Source of the DNA: Planococcus citri
Taxonomy: Eukaryota > Arthropoda > Insecta > Hemiptera > Pseudococcidae
Direction: 5' to 3'
Assembly (NCBI RefSeq): GCF_950023065.1
Contig: NC_088678.1
Coordinates: forward strand, 63,642,460-63,706,459
DNA length: 64,000 bases
Part shown: piece by piece, positions 47,318 to 59,736 of the stretch
How the letters are laid out: the number at the start of each line of letters is the position of its first letter
How positions within the stretch are numbered: position 1 is the stretch's first letter
The notes under the pieces: generated by a model
Seen by the model: the letters and a program-made list of their open reading frames with translations, nothing else
The model's database searches: none
Told to the model about the DNA's origin: nothing
Made by a program: the position numbers and the translations under genes

Positions 47318-47329
47318 TACCTTTATTAA
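47318..47329 (+). repeat. Target-site duplication, right copy
   Basis: tacctttattaa, identical to 43259-43270. Confidence 0.85.
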
Positions 47330-48742
47330 AATTACTTTTTTCGGCTCGGTAACTCGGGGATGTTTATGTAGTAATAAGACGACACTGACGACGAAATAGT
47401 ACCCGAGCCATGACCATGGAACACAAAATTCCAAGAAAAAGGAAGACTAGAAAGGACACGAGATGTAATGAAAATATGCTCAAAAGTAATAAATATTGGT
47501 AACGGCGAGTCGCCTCCATTTATTATTCACACCGTGCCACGACGATGCGAAAGCTACACATATGGAATTAACCTTTTTGCTGAAAAAGTAACAGAACAAA
47601 AAAAATAACAATCCGTTTATAAAGCGAGGAGAACTATTGCCTTTTTCCTTTCGAAATGCAAAAGTTGTCGTACGCAAACGAACGCGGAATGAATAAGCAA
47701 GAAAATAGGTACACGCTACACGTATGAAATTTTCATCCCTGTAGCAGTGGTCAAAAGAGGGAAGGGAGGTTGATACGTATAACGGTGTCGTGCTATGAAG
47801 GTTTCCTCGTGTGTATTCGTGTACTTGAATGAATACGAGAGAGAGGTGAATTTTTGATGTTGATGAAGTCGATATGAGGCATTTTAATGAGTTGGATTTT
47901 GGGAATAAGTTGGATGACCTGTGTGAACTGATTTGAATATAATTTGGCCTGAAGAAAACATTGATAAGTAAGGCAACTAATAAGCTAAGAGCGGAAACCC
48001 TTTTGCAATCAGCGGTAACATTTTTTACTGTGCTCTGCGTCTACTTGAAAATGAATTATTGCTGGTCCTCTCAGCGATTTTTGGCTCGCTGTGTAATCAC
48101 ATCCAATCTGCATTTAATTTTAGCTTTCCTCGATCATTTCGCGGAGTTAAGAACTAAACACTCTCCTCGATCATTTCGTTCACTCGAGGGAAAAAAACAC
48201 TCCACCCTTACTTTTTCTTCAACTCCTTACTGTCCCAGCATTTCCACTTTCCTGCAACCCAATTACGCCAATCCACAACGTAATCGTAAGATCACACATA
48301 GATGCTGTGTAAGTCGACGTGATGACGATGACGTGCACAGAGGTAATCCTTATTCGACGTTTTGTTGATTAACCAGCAACGTACCTAAAATGGTTTTTCC
48401 CTTCGCTGTGCCCCTATACGCGGTAGAGGAGAATTTAGGTCGCAATAATCTTTCATCGGTTATGGTACGCGGCTTAATCCGACACTAAGCTAGTAAAAAT
48501 TTAGTTTAAATTTCGAGGCTCCCGGTTGTCGTGGTTACTCTCTCTCGACGGCTCGGCTCGGCTCTTGCTTGCTCGCTCACGCTGTGTAGTGTGTACAATG
48601 TACATTATTATGTTGTGTATTTGGGTTGTACGAGTACGCACAGAGTATTTGTATTGCGTTCTGCGAAGAATAATAATAAAAAGACGCCGCAGTTGCGAAA
48701 AATTGTGTTCCGTTTCTCTATTTATACTTACTTGTTAGTATA
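47330..48742. other. Non-coding stretch; CpG-rich patch 48500-48700
   Basis: The minus- and plus-strand frames here have no recognised domains. The patch 48500-48700 contains ctctcgacggctcggctcgg and further CG words and could be a promoter or 5' exon. One short dispersed motif lies at 47991-48015. Confidence 0.4.
47991..48015 (+). repeat. Short dispersed motif, copy 4
   Basis: It reads gcggaaacccttttgcaatc followed by agcgg. Confidence 0.5.
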
Positions 48743-51700
48743 GTGTATGTAGGTAGGTTAGGTATATATAAGGTGGATCATATTTTATCATGTTATTGCG
48801 ACTGAACAAGTGTCTCTTGATTTTCTTTTTTTTGGACGGTGGTATCGTATTTTACGAAAAAATTGGAAGTGGATCAATTTGAATATCTACCCCTGTTGGA
48901 AAAACTGACGAGGTGTAATGGAGACAGAAGATGGAAGCATACTTACTTGTATCAATTTTCCAGAAATATTATCTCTGGAAGACGTCATAATAATCTCGAT
49001 ATGATGAGAATGAGAACTAAATTTCAGAGTTTTGAAAATATCGAGAGTAATAATTGGTAGTTATTGGTCATAATGAAAGTTAGTGAACTTGAGCTCAAGA
49101 ACTTGAAAAAAAAAAGTTTTTTGCATTCAACTTATAAAAATTACATTGAAAACTTGAAGCTTCTTCTAATAGGTACACATTTTTCATCATTTCATTATGA
49201 AGTTCGCAAAAAAAAAAAAAATGAAATAATAATAGTGGAGACTTTACCCCACTTTTACTAAAAAAAATAATATCGCGAAAAATTTTCATAATACAGGCCT
49301 TATGCGGCCCAAAAAACCCCTTATACGGTCAAAAAGGAAATTTGACCATGGTGTAAACTAGAATGGAGAAAATAGTTTATGTTTTTACGTTCTGGAGCTT
49401 CTAGCGTGATTTGAAGGGTTTTGAGAATTTCAAAATTTTCTCCAGGAAGCGTGGAAGATCATTTGGACAGCTAAAAAAATCGAGGTGTTGCTTATTCTCG
49501 AACTGTTAAACGAGTTCATCATCTACATTTGAGCCGAATTCCAAATGGATACATCAAGTGCGTTTTCTTGACCACCTTACAAGGAAAAAAATTCGAGAAA
49601 TTGAAACATTTTACATTCGTGGGGAAATTCAGATTCGAGGTGGTTGGTTTTAAACATAACATGCAGCTATTTGTACAAATATGGAAAATTTCTCTAAGAA
49701 TGAAGAATTGTTTATTTTTGAATTTTTTTCGTGTATGGTCAAAAAATAGACTCAATGTGTCCGTCTGAAAATCGGCTCCAATTCGCATGAATTCTTTGAA
49801 CAACTGAGTATAAATTACGACTAGATTTTTAGCTGCTCGAATGAATTTTCACACTTCCTGGACGGAGGAATCGAAAATCGCGCAGGAGGTTCTAGATAAT
49901 AATGCCCGAAAATGGTGGCAGTCGGTTTGGGAGAGACGGAGAGTTGATATTAGTTTCAGAGCTAAGAAGGAGGGTCATTATGGGCATTTTCGTGCCCCTC
50001 GCTACTTCGAGACTTGAATGGACTCTTCTTATAGGGGATGGTCCCTAGTATTAATATTAGGCGGTATTTTCCCAGAAAAGCCCATAGGGGGGGCTGTGGG
50101 GTGGCCCCAAGTCGAAAATTTCAAAAATTTTTAGAACCACTGCTCGAAAATGTAAAAAATTAAAAGTAGCGAATATATGTTGCTTTAAGGGTAGGCAATG
50201 CAGAACGTAACGCTTTTTTCATTTTTGACCTTTTTGGGGGTTGTGGTGGGGGTATTTCTATTTTTGAAAATTTTGAAACCCCCTTTTTTGACCCTTCCCG
50301 TCGAGCCCCGCTAATGCCCTTTTCATGGTTTATTGCTACTAGTAGTAAGTTCAATTGATATCATTTGCAACCCCCTCACCAACTTGGCTCATATCGAAAA
50401 ATTCAATTTTTGACTTTTTTTTGAGGTCCATATTTTGGGAAACCATGAAAAGCTATCGAGGTCCGGTTTGCGGCAAATATGTTGAATTTTACTTCTTAAT
50501 CGACTGGCATGCTTGAATTTTTATTTCAAGTCAATTTTTGACCTCATTGTTGCAGATCACTTTTGGGGGTGGCGAACTTTGAGAACCCCTGAAAAAAGTT
50601 GTAAAGTGAATTTTTTCAAACTTTGAGCTGAAATGGTCTTAAATACATGTGTTTAACCAACATAATATGCGAATGCGATATTTTAATACAATTTAGTCAT
50701 TTTGGGTGATTTTATCAAAAAAAGTAGTGTTTTAACAACAGGCATAGCTTTTCCGACAAAAGTTCTGAAACTTCAATAACACTTTTCTCAGCCCCATTCC
50801 AACCGATTTTGAAAATTTTTCAGTATGTTATGTATATCCTTATTAGGTATCCCCACAAAAATTTTCAACCCCCTCCCCTTATATTTACCCTTCAAAATGG
50901 CGTATTTCAACTAATATTATGCTTTTTCACAATAATAAAAATAAAAATTGAGGCGGCCAAGTGTTCTGTAGAGGGCTAGATGAGTGTAGCAAAAAATCTG
51001 ACGTCATATTCGTGCTCAGTGGTATCGAATCATAAGAAAACTATACCCTACTCATTAATTCTTAGTTTTTTTCCCTAAAATTCCAATTTTACTCCCAACC
51101 CTCCCTATGACACATTTTTACACCTGAATGGTAAATATGAGGGGAGGGGGTTAAAAATTTTTGTGGGGATACCTAATAAGGATATACATAACATACTGAA
51201 AAATTTTCAAAATCGGTTGGAATGGGGCTGAGAAAAGTGTTATTGAAGTTTCAGAAAAGGGGGGCTCTCCAAAAAGGGGAGGGGGTGTGGATCTGAAACT
51301 TTCCACGCGGAAGTTTCTCAATGGTACCTACCTCCCATGCTAATATCAACTCGAACGATTTCGATGACCATTTCACCCCTCTTAGGAGCCTATAGCGGCT
51401 ATAGCCTTTATGTATTTTTCAGAGAACCCCTTCATTTGAATGGTTGCAGTTTCGCCCCTTTTGAACATACAAGGGAAGTTGATACATCATTACATCGGAA
51501 ATTCGACATAGATTCTTTTATCTAGCCACATATTTTTCGCTAAAATGCAATGCGGGAGAGAAAATGGCGAAAAACTGATTTCGGGCGAGGTTCCACCCCC
51601 TTTGAGGGGGTTCCGGACCCCGTAGGGGCCAGGACTTTTAGTAGGTTGTTGAGGGGACCTCTGTGAACAATATCTGCGAAAGATCGGTTTGATATTAATT

Positions 51701-52919
51701 TTTCCTGCAAAAATGTCTTTAATGACTGGACTACCACGAATACATGTAGCTTAACTTTTGCCGGAAAGCTATGCCTGTTGTTAAAACACTACTTTTTTTG
51801 ATAAAATCACCCAAAATGACTAAATTGTATTAAAATATCGCATTCGCATATTATATTGGTTAAACACATGTATTTAAGACCATTTCAGCTCAAAGTTTGA
51901 AAAAATTCACTTTACAACTTTTTTCAGGGGTTCTCAAAGTTCGCCACCCCCAAAAGTGATCTGCAACAATGAGGTCAAAAATTGACTTGAAATAAAAATT
52001 CAAGCATGCCAGTCGATTAAGAAGTAAAATTCAACATATTTGCCGCAAACCGGACCTCGATAGCTTTTCATGGTTTCCCAAAATATGGACCTCAAAAAAA
52101 AGTCAAAAATTGAATTTTTCGATATGAGCCAAGTTGGTGAGGGGGTTGCAAATGATATCAATTGAACTTACTACTAGTAGCAATAAACCATGAAAAGGGC
52201 ATTAGCGGGGCTCGACGGGAAGGGTCAAAAAAGGGGGTTTCAAAATTTTCAAAAATAGAAATACCCCCACCACAACCCCCAAAAAGGTCAAAAATGAAAA
52301 AAGCGTTACGTTCTGCATTGCCTACCCTTAAAGCAACATATATTCGCTACTTTTAATTTTTTACATTTTCGAGCAGTGGTTCTAAAAATTTTTGAAATTT
52401 TCGACTTGGGGCCACCCCACAGCCCCCCCTATGGGCTTTTCTGGGAAAATACCGCCTAATATTAATACTAGGGACCATCCCCTATAAGAAGAGGCCATTC
52501 AAGTCTCGAAGTAGCGAGGGGCACGAAAATGCCCATAATGACCCTCCTTCTTTCCGTCGTCTATGCTGAATGAACGTGCCCTGCTTCAAAAAATTTGAAA
52601 AAGCATAGGAGGAAAGGAATCATAAAAGATGAAAAATTATTTACTTGGAAGAATCGCAAAGTTTTCCTTTATTGAGACGATGTTTTTCACCATTCTTGTG
52701 GATATATTTTTTTCTAACTGAGAACTGAGCACAGTCTCTACCCGCGTTGAGTGCATTTTCTATGCACACCTGTATAGTGTTCGATTCAGACTGCCTGTGA
52801 TAAAAAAGGCACATTGGTTTTGGTCCTTATCATCGTTAATTTTTGATGGGTTCGTTCGCGAATTGACCAATTTCAGAGCTCGAACCACGCGTATCTTTCT
52901 ATACCCAAATTATCCTTTT
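48743..52919 (+). repeat. Tandem duplication, unit A (with 2.59-kb insertion)
   Basis: The unit starts taggtaggttaggtatatat and aaggtgg(a/g)tcatatttta, and ends with aaattatcctttttagtatg. Minus the insertion at 49964-52552 it is about 1.59 kb and matches unit B (52920-56240) along its whole length, for example tgcgactgaac, gtaatggaga, catttgagccgaattccaga-like, aaggaatcata, cacattggttttggtcctta, gagctcgaaccacgc. No gene is recognised; several frames are shared by both copies without conserved stops. Confidence 0.8.
49964..52552. mobile_element. 2.59-kb giant foldback element, ~800-bp arms
   Basis: The arm 49964-50764 is the near-perfect reverse complement of 51753-52552: I see only isolated single-base differences and one 1-base indel. 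Tips read aagaaggagggtcattatgg. Immediately inside the left arm, 50763-50889 pairs with 51130-51256, making a second 127-bp palindrome around a ~240-bp loop. About 495 bp (51257-51752) is unique. No transposase is visible; the identical 64-codon frames in the two arms are mirror images of the same DNA. Unit B around 55900-55925 (ggctataatttctatcgtct) is the uninserted site. No clear target-site duplication is seen. Confidence 0.88.
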
Positions 52920-53954
52920 TAGTATGTTGGTAGGTAGGTATATAAGGTGGGTCATATTTTATCGTGTTATTGCGACTGAACGAGTAGCTCTTGATTTTTT
53001 TGGGCAGTAGTATCGTATTTCATGAAAAAATTTAAGTTAGATGATACCAAACCGTATAAATTTTTAAAAGAGAGTGAATCAATTTGAAAATTTATATCTA
53101 TACCTATTGTTAAAATTTGACAAGGTGTAATGGAGAGAGAAGATGGAAGAATAACAATTTTCCTGAATTATTATTTCTGGAAGACGTCAAAATAATCTCG
53201 ATTTATGATGAGAATGGAAACTAAATTTCAGAGTTTTTCTGAAAATATGGAGAGTAATGATTGGTTTAGTTATTTGTCTTCATAAAAGTTAGCAAGGTTA
53301 AGTTTGAGAACTTGAAGGGGAGGCAGTTTAAATTTGCGTTAAACTTTTAAGAATTTAATTGAAAACTTGGGGGAAACTTCTGTAGTAGAGTTTCTAATAA
53401 TAAGTGGAAAATCATCGTTTGCGCTTCTAATTGTTATCATCGGAAGCGCAAACGATGTATTTTTTTCAATCGTTTGCGCTTTTTACTAAAATTTCGTCAG
53501 AGTAGCAGTGGTTCCCAAAACAGCATTTAAATATTAATTTTTTGAGAATTATTTTCTGAAAGTTTCAGCATTTTTTCGTAGTTGGTGCTTTGTGAAGGAA
53601 AAAATGATTATGTATAGTTAAGTTCATAAAAACAGTTTTGTATTTTACTTATTATCAATTAAGAAAGTGCAACAACACAACGAGTAAAAATAACCAATTA
53701 AAAACGCGAGAAGATAAAAAAAGTGAATTAAAATTTGATATAAAAAACACGAAACTTCAATAAACGTACAACAAATAGAAAGTTAGTTAAAAAGGAACAT
53801 GAAAATAAGTACCTATGCACATATTAAAAAATCCGAATCAAAAATAATTATTTGATATCAGAGGCCCTGTTCAAATAACCAACTCTTTTTGTAAATTCAA
53901 GGCGAGACTTTTTACCCATTCTAGTTATTTATAAGGGAAGAGAAATGTGAGTAG

Positions 53955-54764
53955 ATCAATTACACCATTGAACGATCAACAAGGTATCTCCCTCTGATGG
54001 AAACTATTTGCCGAAATCTATATGGATACTCCTCATGGGCCAGGAGAATCATGTACTACTGTACTGTAGTCACAACACTGTTGTATTGTTCAAGCCTGTT
54101 TTACCAGGAACTACGAGACACACAACATATCAGATCACTGCAAAAAATAAGAAGAAGAATTGCTACCAACATTGGCAGGTTGTACCGTACAACTGGAGTA
54201 GAATCTGCTGGTGTGATATCAGGATTCCCTCCTATAGATCTTATTATAATCGAACGCAGCATTCTGTGGCTTATCAAAAAGCAGCTACCAGTACCAGATT
54301 ACTATGGATACCCTCACCAAGTCGAGTTTGAGGGCAACAGCTTAGAACTTAGAACAAGTTACAGAGCTCACTCCCTGAATATCTGGCAAGCCCGCTGGAG
54401 ATCTTACCAACATGGGAATTGGACTAAGAGGCTCATTCCATCAGTACACAGGCTTCTCCCAATACAGGAACTGGACTTCTGGCTCGGACAAGCTTTGACA
54501 GGCCATGGCTGCTTTCGCAAATATCTGCATACCATGAAGAAATGTGACTCCCCAACATGCTCCTGCGGCAAGGCACCAGAGAGCGTTGACCACGTAATAC
54601 TAGCTTGTCACCGTAGTCAGGCAGCAAGACCATCAAACATCACGCCAACGAATCTACCAGATGTTCATGACCCCATTCATCGAAAGTACCTACGACAAAC
54701 AGTGAGGGAACTGTGGGCAGCCGAACAAGCTCGACAAATGAAACCTCCTCAATGCCGACTTTGA
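53955..54764 (+). pseudogene. R1-clade retrotransposon ORF2 C-terminus, 5'-truncated
   Basis: The open frame runs from just after a stop at 53952-53954 to 54764; the first ATG (53997) is not a real start. The ~269 residues match the post-RT region of R1/Waldo/TRAS-type elements: LLYCSSLFYQELRDTQ, IATNIGRLYRTTGVESAGVI then SGFPPIDLI, WQARWRSYQHGNWTKRLIP, LDFWLGQALTGHG and a Cys/His cluster CDSPTCSCGKAPESVDHVILAC-like (split here: CDSPTCSCGK, then DHVILAC). Endonuclease and catalytic RT are absent. The frame is intact, so the insertion is fairly recent. R1 elements normally target rDNA, but there is no rDNA here. Confidence 0.8.
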
Positions 54765-54954
54765 AAGGAGGCACTGGAAGCATAATCGCGAAACACTCTT
54801 TATAGTTTTCCTCCAGCAGGCCTCAATGGTCCCAGACAGGGGTGCCATGACAGGGAATGGCTCAAATTCAGTTGTCGTAGTGAAGCAAATATACTTAAAA
54901 GCTTAAGGCATAGTGTATTGGCTTAAACACATTACAAGTAGACAACCAACAAAC

Positions 54955-54955
<1 letters not shown>

Positions 54956-54990
<35 letters not shown>
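54956..54990 (+). repeat. 35-A tail of the R1-clade fragment
   Basis: An uninterrupted A-run lies about 190 bp after the ORF stop and marks the 3' end of the retrotransposed copy. No matching target-site duplication could be identified upstream. Confidence 0.8.
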
Positions 54991-54992
<2 letters not shown>

Positions 54993-56240
54993 TACCTATT
55001 TATGGGACTCTGTTGAAGTGAAGAAATGCTTCTGTATGTGTATTGTGTACTTACACCTTCTAGTAGGTGCCTAGATGTTACTAACAAGTTTGGGAACCCC
55101 TGCTTTTCAAAAGCGCAAACGATGTATAAAAGCGCAAACGATTTACGAAAAGCGCAAACAGTTAACAGCCTAATAAGTACACATTTTTTATTATTTTATT
55201 ATCAAGTTCGCAAAAAAAAAAAAAAATGAAATAATTTTAGAGGATACTTTACCCCACATGCGGTCCAAAAAAACAGTGTAAATACTAATTAATTACGTAG
55301 AATGGAGAACGTAGTTTATTTTTTACATTCTGGATCTGGATCCTGGAGCCTCCAGCGTGATTTTAGGGTTTTTCAGAATTTCAAAATTTTCTCCAGAAAG
55401 TGTGGAAGATCATTTGGACAGCTAAAAATCGAGGTGTGGCTTATTCTCGTCCTGTTGAACCGGTTGAACGAGTTTGCCATCTATGTACAAATTGTACATT
55501 TGAGCCGAATTCCAGATGAATACATCAAATGTGTTTTCTTGACCACCTTACAAGGAGAAAAAATTCATGAAATGAAACATTTTGCATTCGTGGGGAAATT
55601 CAGATTTGAGGTGGTTGGTTTTAGACATTATTCGTACAAATGTAAAAAATTTCTCTAAGAATGAAAAATTGTTCATTTTTGAATTTTTTTCGTGTATGGT
55701 CAAAAAATGGACTCAATGTGTCCATCTGAAAATCGGTTCCAATTCGCATGAATTCTTTGAACAACTGAGTATAAACTACGACTAGATTTTTAGCTGCTCA
55801 AATGAATTTTCTCACTTCCTGGAGGAATCGAAAATCACGCAGAAGGTTCCAGAATGCGCGAAAATGCTGACATTCGGTTTGGGAGAGTTGATATGTATTA
55901 GTTTCAGGGCTATAATTTCTATCGTCTATGCCGAATAAACATGCCCTATTTTGAAAAAGCATATTGAGGAAAGGAATCATAGAAGATGAAAAAATTATTT
56001 ACTCCATTCAAAATGAAGAATCACAAATTTTCATAAGTTTACCCACGTTTTGAATTGAGCGTAGTCTGCCCGTGTTGATGTGCATTTACTATGCACACCT
56101 TGCACGTGAAAAAAAAGCACATTGGTTTTGGTCCTTATCATTGGGTGCTAATTTTTGATGGGTTCGTTTGTGAATTGACCAATTTCAGAGCTCGAACCAC
56201 GCATATCTACTCAAATTATCCTTTTTAATACGTTGTTGTT

Positions 56241-59200
56241 ATAATCTAAGATATGTACAATGGCGCGATAAATTACCTCGCTCGCGTCGAAAACGATCCG
56301 TCAAAATTGACCCGATTGCAGTACCATACCCTATCTCATATACGATACGTATTTGCATACAATTGAAGATCAAATCGCATCGTTCATTTGGCAAATAGTA
56401 AAACCATATTTACGCTTCGTTTCGTATTTGTGTATTTCTTTCTCGACTCACTGATTCGGAGGTTTTTTATTCGAAGAAACCATGTATAAAATATCAATTC
56501 GTCAAAATACGAGCTCGAGTGTGTAGACGTATGGTAATAGATACGCCTTATGCCGTAAGAAATGCAATATTATTATACGAACGATGATTGGCAGTTCTCT
56601 TGTTGTCGTCGTCGTTTTCGAAATGACAACTTTTTTTTTTTTACGCTACGTTGACTTTGACTTTTTAAAACGTCTGAATTTAATATTATACTCGGTTGTG
56701 TATTATGTTCAGCATACGTTACACCTGAGCTAATAATAAAGTCTTGGGGGTTTGAAAAATACGAGACTCCTACGTTTTTATTTCATTTTTTTATTTTGAA
56801 GGTGTGTCTCAGGTAAGGGATGCAGAAAGTTAATCTCTTGGGTTGATGATTTTATTGGTAAGCTTTTTTGAGGCTGAAAGTTGATATTTTCAATTTTTTC
56901 GAATATGAATTTCCATTTTGAAAAGTTTCGTCGTATTTTTGGGTTTTTTACCTGCGAAGTCGTAGCTGCAGAATTGAACAAAAAGATAATGATGGGGTAT
57001 TCGGTAAAACCTCTAGAAAGAATTTTATCGCTCCTTGATTTATTAAAAAAAAAAAAAAAAACGAAAATGACGATGGAAGTTTGAGCTCGATGAAAGGAAA
57101 CCGAAAAAAGATGTGGAAAAGGCGAAAGTACATATGTCCCTTTGAAACATTTTTTTTTGGTCGTAAAAAGGTAGTGCGTAGGAGGATGTTGTATAATTAT
57201 CGTCTGTGCATAGAATACAAAAAAATCTGTACTACCTTATCCCCCTTACCACTCGTCTTGGTGCGTGGTCTTATCTTGAATTGGAAATATGGAGTCAATT
57301 TGAAAAAATTCATGGTTGATTTTGGTGTGGGTTCAGAATAATTATGTTTTCATGCTGGAGAAACATTTGAAGCATAGATGAATAACTCTCTGTAAATCTC
57401 AATTTGAAAAAAAAAATTCATGAGAATGAAAGAAATCCGGTATGAAATTGGCCAGTTCTCTCCTGACTTTTTCATGATCAGTTAAATTTAATCAATTTAC
57501 TTACTTGCATGTGATGAACCTCTATATTACTCCTTTGTGAGCCTATCTTTTTGAATTTGTCATTCAGCAATTCAGCATGGGCAATTACGTTCATCCTGTA
57601 CCTCGATTCGCCTGCAATCGAAAGTACAAGCACTCGATAACAATCTTTCATCCATCGTTGCGTCTTTTTTTTGAAGCTACTCTAACTATACCTTACCAAC
57701 TCATCGCCTCATTTTAAACTATTTTTTCACCAACATTTTTATCGCTCCTTAGCTATAAAAGTCATCACACGAACATGTAAACAAATTACGAGCAATACCA
57801 TTAACGTGCCTAACTTTCCAAGTACTAAAACACGTTACAGGTACTCGGATGTAACTTCTTCCCCTTCGGCAACCCCTTCGCCATGACTCTCTCCCTAAAC
57901 ACCCAAGTTTTAATTGGGTAATTCTCCGCAACAACTAACTTCCTTCAGTTGAGCAGTTTTCTTCTACGACGAATATACTCGTACTATATGGACTCGTAGT
58001 AGAGGAAAGTTAACGGCGACTTCATCATAAACATCAACTCGACGCGAACGCGTCTGTTTCAAAAGTTGAAAATTATATCCGTAGAGAATGATCCGTCCAA
58101 AACCAAAGTAAACCGCGAAAACTTACCCCACCGAAGAGTATCTTAATTGTTTTCTCTCTCGAAGTTCGAATACCAAATGACGGCTATTTTGTCATCCAAC
58201 CCTTGATAATGACTCGAGTCTTTAAAATAATGCGATACGACTTTCAAATTTCTATAAACTTGAAGGGTTTTTAATCGTAGCAAGAAATTTGTACTTTTTT
58301 GAGAGTACTGATTGAATAAAATGACTCTGTGGTCCGATATTCAAGTACCTACTTTTAGAGTTACGAGTTTTGATAATTTTAATATCTAGTTATTCAATGA
58401 GTTACCTAGTTTGTGATAAGTGTATTATTTGCAATTAATTAATCGACAATTTTTATAATTGTGTTTGTTTTAGGTGAGTTCGAATTTTCTTCTGACAATA
58501 CCTATTCGTGAGTAAGTTTTTCTCTATGATTGAAGAAATAATCCTATTCATAAATTCGCTTTTTACCCTTCAGCAAAATGCAAAAACCCTCTTGTAATCA
58601 GCTGGCTTATGGCTTGCTTTTTTCTCTACAGGACTTTCGTTTTCTATGTGTAGGTTCTCTCTCCCTTCCCCGCAGATTTGAATGGAATTTTGTAGAATGG
58701 AAAAACTTGATTATTGGAATGGTTTTGATATCGTTCCAATCAATTCGACATTGTAAATAAAGTAGTCTACCTAGAGTTGACCCAATTTCATCAGAAAATA
58801 TTTTTCAAGTCCACCATCAAAGCATTCCAGCGAAAATCGGTGCAGTTTACTGCAGTTTGGCTCAATTGAGCAAAAAATTGCGTAAAATAAATGATAGGAT
58901 GTATTCAAAATTACACAAAAAAATTTGACAAAATGTTGCGAAAATTACATGAAAAGGTTAATAACCTTTCTGAATAATAGATAAAACATTCAAAAATGCG
59001 ATAAAAAATTAAAAATTACCTGAAAAAAAAATGATGACATTTTGGAAAAATATAGCAAAATTTGCTAAATACTTACGGAGTAAGAATGTTGAAAATAACA
59101 TCAAATTCAAGAAAAAAAAATTGGAAAAATGAATCATTAAAATCATTTTTTTAATCCGAAGTTGAGCCCAAGGTCATCCTTGGATGAGCCCAGCACTACC

Positions 59201-59736
59201 CGGAGATGGGCCTAGAATCATCAGGATACGACCAAAATAGTCATTACGTTTCACAAAAATTCTGCAATTCTGAATTTTCTCAAGTTCACTGACAAATTTT
59301 CACTTAATTTTTTTCAGACAAACAGAAATCGTTGCTCTAAGAAGTAGCACATTAATGAAATAGGAAATTTCAGGGTGTCTTAACCGTCCTCCAAGTCCTG
59401 CAAAAGTCCTGCTTTTTGTCGTTGAGTCCTGCAAGTCGTGCAGCTGTTCTGCTTTTTATCACTTTTCATCAAAACGTCCTGTGTTTTCAAATTTTTTTCT
59501 CCTTTTTTTTGTAATTTTGAAAAAATTTTGTAAAGAAGGGCTCATTTGTCAACTTTTTTTAAGTTTGAATGAATTTTTGATTCGAACATAGAATTTTACC
59601 TCGTCTACCTCCCCCCTTCCCCCTCTAAAAATCGCAAGTGTTTGAAAAATGTCCTGCGAAAAGCCCTGCTGAAATTCTGCTTTTTCATTTTGTGAACATT
59701 TTTCTACAAAACACACATTAGAGTTATTATTTTAGT
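56241..59736. other. AT-rich non-coding stretch, no gene seen
   Basis: The frames here lack domains; the Arg/Lys-rich plus-strand frame at 57081-57341 follows an A-run. A CpG-richer interval lies around 57940-58130. One dispersed motif copy is at 58579-58604. Confidence 0.45.
58579..58604 (+). repeat. Short dispersed motif, copy 5
   Basis: It reads tgcaaaaaccctcttgtaat followed by cagctgg. Confidence 0.5.

Larger units (their letters stand above)
53506..55102. mobile_element. hAT-type terminal inverted repeat pair inside the insertion
   Basis: Left cagtggttcccaaaa and right tttgggaacccctg (inverse caggggttcccaaa) match the well-known CAGNGGTTCCCAAA hAT tip with one difference. The 8 bases outside the two tips are not identical, so this may be an older element, a rearranged one, or ends that belong with the flanking subterminal repeats. 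The interior has no transposase; most of it is the retrotransposon fragment. Confidence 0.6.
53398..55178. mobile_element. Inserted element with subterminal gcgcaaacgat repeats
   Basis: Both borders carry taataagt (53398-53405 and 55171-55178), while unit A has a single ctaataggtac at 49166-49176, the empty site. An 8-bp duplication fits the hAT superfamily. Three copies of aagcgcaaacgat or its inverse lie near each end: 53414-53426, 53444-53456, 53469-53481 and 55111-55123, 55130-55142, 55150-55160. This is a typical subterminal transposase-binding layout. Confidence 0.6.
52920..56240 (+). repeat. Tandem duplication, unit B (with 1.77-kb nested insertion)
   Basis: It matches unit A head to tail, starting ggtaggtaggtatataaggt and ending aaattatcctttttaatacg. 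Minus the insertion at 53398-55178 it is about 1.54 kb. Divergence from unit A is moderate, with substitutions and small indels throughout. The duplication predates both insertions. Confidence 0.8.

Noticed and set aside
50160..50354. 64-codon frame identical to one at 52162-52356 on the other strand, looking like a conserved protein
   Set aside because: The two are the mirror-image arms of the 2.59-kb foldback; identity comes from the inverted repeat, not from protein conservation.
53955..54764. Possible host zinc-finger gene because of the Cys/His cluster
   Set aside because: The order of RYRTTGVES-like, LTGHG and Cys/His blocks plus the A-tail is that of an R1-clade ORF2 end.
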